Shown piece after piece: positions 57,995 through 64,000 of a DNA stretch of 64,000 nt. A program made the translations under genes and the position numbers. Location of the stretch: contig NZ_CALUYG010000001.1 in assembly GCF_944324935.1 (NCBI RefSeq), positions 88,171 through 152,170 on the forward strand. Reading direction: 5' to 3'. Source of the stretch: an uncultured Desulfovibrio sp. Its GTDB lineage: Bacteria > Desulfobacterota > Desulfovibrionia > Desulfovibrionales > Desulfovibrionaceae. How positions within the stretch are numbered: the first letter of the stretch is position 1; the number at the start of each line of letters is the position of its first letter. A model generated the notes under the pieces. The model saw only the letters and a program-made list of their open reading frames with translations, was not told where the DNA came from and searched no databases.

Positions 57995-59308
57995 CTAGCG
58001 TTGATGACGGCTGCGGTAGGCAGCAAGGTCGCGATCCCAGCCACCGGGCACTTCTTCTTCCTTGAAGAAGATGTACGGATTGGAGCGGGGTTCCTTGACG
58101 TGGTAGGCGGCGGCTTCGGTGTCGGTCACTTCCAGCAGCTTCTGGAAGGACAGGCGCTTCATGGTTTCGCCCACGCGTTCGCGGTTCTTGCCTTCTTCCA
58201 TCCACCAGTCCCAGATCTTTTCGATGACTTCCTTGACGTCGTCATAGGGAGCTTCACAGGAGATGAAGGGCACGAGCAGCGAACCCATCTGGGCGCCGTC
58301 CACCACCGGGGCCTTGGCGCCCACGAGGATGCTGGCGCCGCGTTCGTCGCCGATGTGCAGGGCGCGGGGCATGGTGTTGATGCAGTGCATGCAGCGCACG
58401 CAGTCGGCGGTCTTGATGGAGAGCTTGGAGCCGTCCCAGCTCATGCACTTGGAGGGGCAGAGGTCCACGACTTCCTTCTGGATGTCGAACTTGCCCCAGT
58501 CACGACCGGAGTGAGCGCCGGCGTTGGGCTTGAATTCGCCGCCCACATAGGCTTTCACGGCGTCCTGGTCGATCTTGATGTCGTCCTTCCAGGTGCCGAC
58601 CACGGCGAAGTCGGAGCGGGCCATGGCACAGACGCAGCCGTTGGGGCAGCCGTCGAATTTGAACTTGAACTTGTAGGGGAAGGCCGGGCGGTGCAGCTCG
58701 TCCTGATAGTCCATGGTGAGCTGGTAGCACATGTCCTGCGTGTTGTAGCAGGCGTATTCGCAGCGGGACTGGCCGAGACAGGCTTCGGGGGTACGCAGGT
58801 TGGAGCCGGAACCGCCGAGGTCCACGTTCATCTTGTGGGTCAGTTCGTGGAAGATTTCTTCCAGCTGCGGGGTCTGGGTGCCGAGCAGCACGATGTCGCC
58901 GGTGGAGCCGTGCATGTTGGTCAGGCCGGAACCGCGCAGATCCCAGATGTCGCACAGGTCACGCAGGAATTTGCTGTGGTAGTACTTGGCGGCGGGCTGG
59001 GCCACGCGCACGGTGTGGAAGTGGGCCACGCCGGGGAACTTTTCGGGCTGGTCGCAGTAGCGGCCGATGACGCCGCCGCCGTAACCGAACACGCCCACGA
59101 TGCCGCCGTGCTTCCAGTGGGTTTCCTTTTCTTCATAGGAGAGCTCAAGAACGCCGAGCAGATCTTCGGGGCAGTCGACCGGGATCTGATAGTCGAGGCC
59201 CTTCGGATTGGCGGCGCGGTTGGCCGCTTCCTGTTTGATGTCGGACACGAAGCTCGGCCAGGGGCCGCTTTCCAGCTGGTCCAACAGGGGGGTTGCATGT
59301 TTCGCCAT
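57995..59308 (-). CDS. dsrA: Dissimilatory sulfite reductase alpha subunit
   Basis: A 437-aa subunit. Conserved cysteines are in TPEACLGQSRCEYACYNTQ, KFDGCPNGCVCAMAR and the ferredoxin-like SIKTADCVRCMHCINTMP. ATG 59308 is chosen because GGAGG lies 7 bases upstream; the ATG two codons earlier directly abuts that site. The resulting 437 aa starting MAKHATPLL equals the usual Desulfovibrio length. First gene of the dsr operon, with a leader of over 200 bases. Confidence 0.98.
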   Translation of the reverse strand: MAKHATPLLDQLESGPWPSFVSDIKQEAANRAANPKGLDYQIPVDCPEDLLGVLELSYEEKETHWKHGGIVGVFGYGGGVIGRYCDQPEKFPGVAHFHTVRVAQPAAKYYHSKFLRDLCDIWDLRGSGLTNMHGSTGDIVLLGTQTPQLEEIFHELTHKMNVDLGGSGSNLRTPEACLGQSRCEYACYNTQDMCYQLTMDYQDELHRPAFPYKFKFKFDGCPNGCVCAMARSDFAVVGTWKDDIKIDQDAVKAYVGGEFKPNAGAHSGRDWGKFDIQKEVVDLCPSKCMSWDGSKLSIKTADCVRCMHCINTMPRALHIGDERGASILVGAKAPVVDGAQMGSLLVPFISCEAPYDDVKEVIEKIWDWWMEEGKNRERVGETMKRLSFQKLLEVTDTEAAAYHVKEPRSNPYIFFKEEEVPGGWDRDLAAYRSRHQR

Positions 59309-59723
59309 TGCCATACCTCCACATGGTTTTTGTGTATCACGGCGTTGCGTGATGTGCCTTCATGCGTGTGCGGAACGTGTGCTCCGAAATGGCCGCGGCA
59401 GGCCCGCGGGCGCCGATTGCCATTTTTTTCACGCCGGAATCGCCCAAGGGGAACGTGTGTCGCTCCCCCATCCGCAGCCTGTGCCGGGGAAACGGGAATG
59501 CCGGTTGCGGGCGGCATTCAGGGCAACTCTTTCTCTGCCGCCTATAACGTATTTTTTCGAGGAACACAACCGCTGACCGTGTACGACTTTTTTTTCACAA
59601 AATTTTCCGGCCCGGCGCGGGGCACACTTGGCAAGCTCCGGCCTTTGAGGCTATACATGGCCTGTCGCCGCAGCCTGCGGGCGCGCGCATCGGCAGGCCA
59701 ACACCGCAACAGAGGATACCCGC
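59309..59723. other. dsrA upstream region (divergent intergenic)
   Basis: This 415-bp region serves dsrA (-) and the gene at 59724 (+). It contains the candidate dsrA promoter at 59541-59569 and, at 59588-59605, an A/T-rich stretch with TCACAA, a half-site of CRP/FNR-type regulators. No gene is supported in it. Confidence 0.5.
59541..59569 (-). promoter_or_regulatory. Candidate dsrA promoter
   Basis: On the - strand TTGTGT (59564-59569) and TATAGG (59541-59546) are exactly 17 bp apart. It would give a leader of about 225 bases before dsrA. Confidence 0.5.
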
Positions 59724-59993
59724 ATGAAGGATACGCTGGGCCTTTACTATCATCCGCAGGCCGGGAATCCCGGCGTACGCGTCTATGTGCGGCGCGAGCC
59801 GGACGGCAGCGTGGCCTTCCGTCTCTGGCGGCAGGATCTGCCCGAAGCCTGGGAGCGCCACGGCTGGGTCCCGTATGACGTGCTGGAGAGCGCGTCGCGC
59901 CTCTATCAGGCGGAGCGCAATCCCGAGGCCGATCCCCTTCGTCTCTACGACATCAGGGTGGCTGAAGCGCTGCTGCAAGAGGAAGGCCGGTGA
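59724..59993 (+). CDS. Hypothetical protein (89 aa)
   Basis: A small soluble protein beginning KDTLGLYYHPQAGNPG, with an antiparallel strand pattern (VRVYVRREPDGSVAFRLW) then helices rich in Glu/Ala/Arg. GAGG lies upstream of the ATG. It overlaps the next gene by GTGA. Function unknown, but it is first in the + strand chain that includes rlpA. Confidence 0.65.
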   Translation: MKDTLGLYYHPQAGNPGVRVYVRREPDGSVAFRLWRQDLPEAWERHGWVPYDVLESASRLYQAERNPEADPLRLYDIRVAEALLQEEGR

Positions 59994-60832
59994 GCGAGCG
60001 CTGGCTGCTGGTCCGCAAGGCCTATTTCGTGCGGGACCTGGTGCGGGATTTCTGCACGGTCTACCTTGGCATCGAGGAGCAGAACCGCCTGTTCACCCGG
60101 GACGGTCTGGTCTCCTACGCGGCCTTGCGGGATCTGCTGGGCGAGGTCAACCGCAAGGGCGTCTTCTGGCGGCTCAAGGATACGGCGCATCATCTTTTCC
60201 GCCAGACGGCGGAGCAGCCCGCCGATGACGCCATCCTGCTCTGGCAGTACGCGGGCAGCGCCTCTCCCAGTGGGGTGGTGGTGCAGACGCCGGTGGAGGC
60301 CCTGCTGGACTGGTGCATCGGCTATGCCTTCCACGAGTGCGCCAAGCTGCGGGAAGATGCCTTCCAGCGGCAGCACTATTCCAGCCGGCTGGCCCAGCTG
60401 GCCCGGACCCCGTCGGTGACGGGGGATCTTTACGACCCGTTGCGCGAGCTGGCTTCCCAGACGCATGAAAGTTCGGCCCGTGAGCTGCATCGCATCCTCT
60501 ATGTATTGCGGCATGGTCTCTTCCTGCTGACGCGCTATCTGCAGGGGCAGGGCGGCAACCGCCATCTGGCCCGCTGGCTCGCCGTGGAGGAAGAGATCGC
60601 CCGGCGGGCCTTTGGGCAATGGTACGCGGAGCTTTTGCAGGCGCTCTACGGCGATCGGCCGCAGCGCCTGTTCCGGCTGGCGGCGGAGAACCTGCTGGAT
60701 GCCGGCCGCCCGGCCGAGGCCAGGCGGCTGCTGCTGTGCGCGCAGTCGCAGCACAGACTGGACGAGGAGGGCGCATCGCTGCTGCATACGCTCGACGCCG
60801 CGGACCCCAGTCAGGAGAGCCCGGCCCCATGA
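59990..60832 (+). CDS. Hypothetical helical protein (280 aa)
   Basis: GTG start, overlapping the preceding stop by 4 bases. It is mostly helical, with several Arg-rich amphipathic helices (RELHRILYVLRHG, RRLLLCAQSQHRL). No membrane segment, signal peptide or cysteine motif. Its stop overlaps rlpA's start by ATGA, so it is translationally coupled to both neighbours. No family recognised. Confidence 0.65.
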   Translation: MSERWLLVRKAYFVRDLVRDFCTVYLGIEEQNRLFTRDGLVSYAALRDLLGEVNRKGVFWRLKDTAHHLFRQTAEQPADDAILLWQYAGSASPSGVVVQTPVEALLDWCIGYAFHECAKLREDAFQRQHYSSRLAQLARTPSVTGDLYDPLRELASQTHESSARELHRILYVLRHGLFLLTRYLQGQGGNRHLARWLAVEEEIARRAFGQWYAELLQALYGDRPQRLFRLAAENLLDAGRPAEARRLLLCAQSQHRLDEEGASLLHTLDAADPSQESPAP

Positions 60833-61542
60833 GGCGCGTCCTCCACGGCATCGCCCTTTTCCTTGCCGTCGTCTGCCTCTGCCAGCTTTGCGCCTGCGGT
60901 TCCTCCTCCTGGCGCAAGGGCGGCGTGCCGGGCTCCAAGCCTTATACGGTACGCGGCAAGACCTACTATCCCCTCAAGTCCGCCCACGGTTTCGTGGAAG
61001 AGGGCGTGGCCTCCTGGTACGGGCCCGGCTTCCACGGCAAGACCACGGCCAGCGGCGAACGCTTCAATCAGTACGCTCTGACGGCGGCCCACAAGATCCT
61101 GCCGCTGGATACCAAGGTGCGCGTCACCAATCTCTCCAACGGGCGCTCCCTCATCGTCCGCATCAATGACCGCGGCCCCTTTGTGGATGACCGCGTCATC
61201 GACCTTTCCAAGGCCTGCGCCCAGCGTCTGGGCGTCATCGGCGCCGGCACCGCCCGCGTCCGCATCCAGAGCCTGAGCGGCATCCCCCAGATCAGGGAGG
61301 ATGGCGATGTGGTGGGCGACTACTATGTGCAGGTGGGGGCTTTCGGCGTCAAGCAGAATGCCCAGGGGCTCATCAGCAAGCTCACCGCGGCGGGCTACGC
61401 CGGGCGGCTCATTTTCGGCAGCAACAACCTCTGGAACGTGCAGGTGGGGCCGTGGCCGGATACCGCCAAGGCCAAGGTCATGCGGGAAATGCTCAAGCGG
61501 CTGTATCCTCATGCCTTTGTGGTCGGGGGCGATAACAAGTAA
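60829..61542 (+). CDS. rlpA: RlpA-like septal-ring lipoprotein with SPOR domain
   Basis: A 237-aa lipoprotein, lipobox L20-C21-A22-C23. A double-psi beta-barrel lytic-transglycosylase domain follows, with ASWYGPGFHGKTTASGERF and the catalytic aspartate segment NDRGPF. The C-terminal SPOR domain (YYVQVGAFGVKQNA, then NVQVGPWPD) binds denuded peptidoglycan at the division site. It cuts glycan strands during septation. It is coupled by ATGA to the unknown protein upstream. Confidence 0.9.
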   Translation: MRRVLHGIALFLAVVCLCQLCACGSSSWRKGGVPGSKPYTVRGKTYYPLKSAHGFVEEGVASWYGPGFHGKTTASGERFNQYALTAAHKILPLDTKVRVTNLSNGRSLIVRINDRGPFVDDRVIDLSKACAQRLGVIGAGTARVRIQSLSGIPQIREDGDVVGDYYVQVGAFGVKQNAQGLISKLTAAGYAGRLIFGSNNLWNVQVGPWPDTAKAKVMREMLKRLYPHAFVVGGDNK

Positions 61543-61588
61543 GATTCCGGTGAGTCCGGCTCATCGGAGAGATGCTGAAAGGACCGTC

Positions 61589-62302
61589 ATGCCTGTCTAC
61601 TCATCGCTCTTTGTGCCGATAGACGATCTGGATGCGGCGACCCGCGAGGCGATGCTGGAAATCTTTTTGCGTCACTATGCGGAAACGGACGCCGCCACGT
61701 TCCGGAAGGACTTACGGGAAAAGAACGAAGTCCAGCTCCTCCATGCCGACGGCAGTCTGGTCGGCTTCAGCACGCTGCTGCATTATTTCTTTGACTGGCA
61801 GGGGCAACGGCGGCAGATCGTCTTTTCCGGCGATACGGTGGTCAGCCGCGAGCACTGGGGTCAGCAGCGTCTGGCGGCCGACTGGCTGGCCCACATGGGG
61901 GAAAGGCTGCGCCGACAGCCGGAGACGCCGCTTTACTGGTTTCTTATCGTCAAGGGGCATCGCACCTTCCGCTATCTGGATGTCTTTGCCCGCAGCTATT
62001 TTCCCGGCAAGGAGAACGGCGACGTCGAACTGGCCCCCCTGGCCGCGGCTCTGGCCCGGCAGCGCTTCGGCGACTGTTACGACGCGGAGCGGGGGCTGCT
62101 GATCTTTCCTCCCGGACATGGCTGTCTGGCCGCCGACATTGCCGAGCCTACCGCGGCGGAATGCCGCAAGCCTGCCGTGCAGGACTTTCTGCGGCGCAAT
62201 CCTTCATACCGGCGGGGGGATGAGCTTGTCTGTCTGTGCCGCCTGCATGCCGACAATCTGCAACCGCTGGCCCGGCGCTTCTTTGCCGGGAAGCGGATAT
62301 GA
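61589..62302 (+). CDS. Unknown protein, possible acyltransferase-like fold
   Basis: A 237-aa soluble protein. The N-terminal ~130 residues show strand-helix alternation resembling a GNAT-type fold, with IVFSGDTVVSREHWGQQR where acceptor or CoA loops sit, but no clear acetyl-CoA motif is seen, so this is only a suggestion. The stop overlaps the GH3 gene start by ATGA, so the two are made together. AAAGG lies 8 bases before ATG 61589. Confidence 0.55.
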   Translation: MPVYSSLFVPIDDLDAATREAMLEIFLRHYAETDAATFRKDLREKNEVQLLHADGSLVGFSTLLHYFFDWQGQRRQIVFSGDTVVSREHWGQQRLAADWLAHMGERLRRQPETPLYWFLIVKGHRTFRYLDVFARSYFPGKENGDVELAPLAAALARQRFGDCYDAERGLLIFPPGHGCLAADIAEPTAAECRKPAVQDFLRRNPSYRRGDELVCLCRLHADNLQPLARRFFAGKRI

Positions 62303-63846
62303 ACTCCCCCGCCGCCTGCTGGGCGAAGCTGACGCAGCTTGCCGACGCTCTGCCGCCCGCGCCCTCATCCGAACAGTGGCTCCTGAACATGCTGGAGCGC
62401 AATGCCTCGACCGAGACAGGACGTTGTTTCGGCTTTGCCTCATTGCGTTCGGCGGCCGCCTTTCAGCGTGCCGTCCCTCCCTGCGATTACGCGGCGTTCG
62501 CCACGCGGATTGAGCGCATGGCCGACGGGGAGGAGGATGTGCTCTTTTCCGGCAGGGCCGCGGCCTTCGAGCTGACCGCGGGCAGCACGGGTCTGCACGG
62601 CGATGCCGCGGCGCAGACCGCCAAACTTGTTCCCTACAGCCGTGAGAGCCTGGACGATTTCCGGCAGGCCATGCTGCCCTGGCTGGCCTCCGTGATCCGG
62701 CAGTACGCTCCGGCCGGGCGGGCATACTGGTGCGTCAGTCCGGCCATGCGCCGCCCCTGCGCCACGCGCGGCGGCATTCCCGTGGGTGTTGCCGACGGCG
62801 CCTATCTCGGGGCGGAGGCCGTCGGCCCCATTGTGTCGCTTTCCGTTGTCCCGGCGTGGGTGACGGAGCTGGAGGACCCCGCCTGCTGGCGGCTGGCGAC
62901 ATTGTATCATCTCGTGCGCGCTGAGGATCTGTCCTTTCTTTTTTTGTGGAGCCCCACCTTTTTTCTGACGCTGTTGCGGCTTCTGCGCGAGGAAGGGGAC
63001 AGCCTGCACACGCTGCTGCGCGAAGGGGGCACGCTAGCCGGGCGGCGGCTTTCGCCGGATAGGGACGCGGCGCGGCGGCTGGCACGGTATCTGGAACATG
63101 AAGATACCCGCGTTCTCTGGCCCGGCCCGTTGCTGATCAGCGCCTGGGCCGACGGCTGGGCCGCTCCCTTTGCCGAACAGTTGCGCGCGCTGCTGCCACA
63201 GGCGGCGTTTCAGCCCAAGGGGCTTTTGTGCACGGAAGGCGTCGTTTCGATCCCCGGGCCTGACGGTCGCGCTCGCGTGGCCGAGGGCTGCGGCTTTTTG
63301 GAATTTCTGGCCGCGGACGGACGAGCGCGTGGCGGGGGCGAGCTTGTGCCCGGAGAAAGCTACTCCGTGCTGCTGACCACAAGCGGGGGGCTGTACCGCT
63401 ATCAGTGCGGGGATCACGTGCAGTGTACGGGATACGCCGGAGAGCGGCCGGTCATTCGGCTGCTGGGGCGCGAGGGCATCTGCTGCGACATGGTGGGGGA
63501 AAAGCTTGTGGATGCTTTTGTGGCAGGCTGTCTTGAAGGCATCCGCGGTTTTGCCCTGCTGCAGCCCCAGCCTGACGGACGCCCGGCCTACCGTCTTCTG
63601 CTGGACGAGCGGGAATACGGGATGCGGGAGGCGCGCTTGCTGGCCCGGCGGCTGGATGCGGCACTGGGACGCAATCCGCAGTATGCTCATGCCCGGCGGC
63701 TGGCGCAGCTTGGGCCCGTGGAGGCGCTCCCCCTTCGGGAGCCGCTGGAACAATATCTGGCCTGGGCCATTGCCGGAGGAAGCGGCCGGCAGGGGATCGT
63801 CAAGATCCCCGCCTTGTGCGCCGCCAGGGATTTTCAGCCGGCATGA
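62299..63846 (+). CDS. GH3-family acyl-adenylate-forming protein
   Basis: A 515-aa protein related to plant GH3 acyl-acid amido synthetases. It has the early ELTAGSTGLHGD (ATP-grasp-like loop of adenylating enzymes), VSLSVVPAW, LFLWSPTFFLTLLRLL and the conserved GGLYRYQCGDHVQCTG. Plant members couple acids such as indole-acetate to amino acids; bacterial members are poorly studied and the substrate here is unknown. It is coupled to the gene upstream by ATGA. A dispersed repeat starts 62 bases after its stop. Confidence 0.82.
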   Translation: MNSPAACWAKLTQLADALPPAPSSEQWLLNMLERNASTETGRCFGFASLRSAAAFQRAVPPCDYAAFATRIERMADGEEDVLFSGRAAAFELTAGSTGLHGDAAAQTAKLVPYSRESLDDFRQAMLPWLASVIRQYAPAGRAYWCVSPAMRRPCATRGGIPVGVADGAYLGAEAVGPIVSLSVVPAWVTELEDPACWRLATLYHLVRAEDLSFLFLWSPTFFLTLLRLLREEGDSLHTLLREGGTLAGRRLSPDRDAARRLARYLEHEDTRVLWPGPLLISAWADGWAAPFAEQLRALLPQAAFQPKGLLCTEGVVSIPGPDGRARVAEGCGFLEFLAADGRARGGGELVPGESYSVLLTTSGGLYRYQCGDHVQCTGYAGERPVIRLLGREGICCDMVGEKLVDAFVAGCLEGIRGFALLQPQPDGRPAYRLLLDEREYGMREARLLARRLDAALGRNPQYAHARRLAQLGPVEALPLREPLEQYLAWAIAGGSGRQGIVKIPALCAARDFQPA

Positions 63847-63907
63847 CGTGCGGATGTTTCCCGTCCCCGGCTCTTCATGAGCGCTTCACACCATACGGTC
63901 TGTCGTT

Positions 63908-64000
63908 AGGGCCTGTTAACACTATTTGCAGTTTGTTTGGGGGGAAAGGAAACCCCTCCGCCAGCGCTGGAGGGGTTTCCCTTCCCCCCAAGCCCCCCAT
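63908..64000 (+). repeat. Dispersed intergenic repeat, copy A (cut by the window edge)
   Basis: It starts AGGGCCTGTTAACACTATTTG, then GTTTGTTTG, then a long hairpin. Arms of 21 bases (63939-63959 and 63969-63989) pair with one mismatch around a 9-base loop. It continues into a C-rich segment resembling the inner part of copy B, and is cut at the window end. Confidence 0.7.

Noticed and set aside
56897-59878. A + strand open frame of about 990 codons antisense to dsrA and dsrB
   Set aside because: It mirrors the dsr genes and has no recognisable motif or ribosome-binding site; dsrA and dsrB are certain.

Overview
The window is about 64 kb of GC-rich bacterial chromosome. It most likely comes from a sulfate reducer of the Desulfovibrionaceae (Desulfovibrio or a close relative). 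The strongest evidence is a complete dsrA-dsrB-dsrD set (dissimilatory sulfite reductase), with DsrA at 437 aa and DsrB at 381 aa, together with siroheme-dependent (Ahb) heme synthesis genes. Gene order is dense, with many ATGA or TGATG stop/start overlaps. I see no rRNA, tRNA, CRISPR array, prophage or intact insertion sequence. Most of the window is core genome.

Left part (1-11.4 kb): a truncated tamB and tamA for outer-membrane assembly (- strand), a DsrE-like protein, a TPR protein, an Ogt DNA-repair methyltransferase overlapping an Fsr-like MFS exporter, a GT-B-like protein and a response regulator with an HD-GYP domain. From 11.4 to 26 kb almost everything is on the - strand. Read in transcription order it is rpsL-rpsG-fusA, argJ, recA, alaS, ahbC, hemB, ahbD, ahbA-like and a lipoamide-dehydrogenase-like flavoprotein. 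HemB makes porphobilinogen at the start of tetrapyrrole synthesis; AhbA (with AhbB, not seen here), AhbC and AhbD convert siroheme to heme b.

Middle (26-44 kb): a predicted beta-propeller protein and three small membrane proteins; a leuA-leuC-leuD-leuB cluster with an intrinsic terminator before leuB; pssA-psd for phosphatidylethanolamine; a + strand group of small envelope proteins; a YdjM-like membrane hydrolase followed by the decayed remains of a paralogue; moaC-lgt; infA; aroC interrupted by an in-frame amber codon; a helix-hairpin-helix protein; and recD2.

Right part (44-64 kb): a chemotaxis receptor, a secreted unknown protein overlapping valS, a BPL-N/ThiF/YkgJ group, tyrS, an AMMECR1 protein, the dsrABD cluster, and a tightly overlapping + strand set: two unknown proteins and rlpA (an SPOR-domain lipoprotein), then a possible acyltransferase-fold protein and a GH3-family protein.

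The most notable observations are: a dispersed intergenic repeat with long hairpins (three copies plus a fragment) that lies just after gene stops; the amber codon inside aroC; a 15-bp-stem terminator with no gene to serve, suggesting a small RNA; the GH3 pair; the cluster of small membrane proteins next to leu; and a response regulator lacking the conserved receiver lysine. Nothing in the window amounts to a clearly new multi-gene defence or mobile system.
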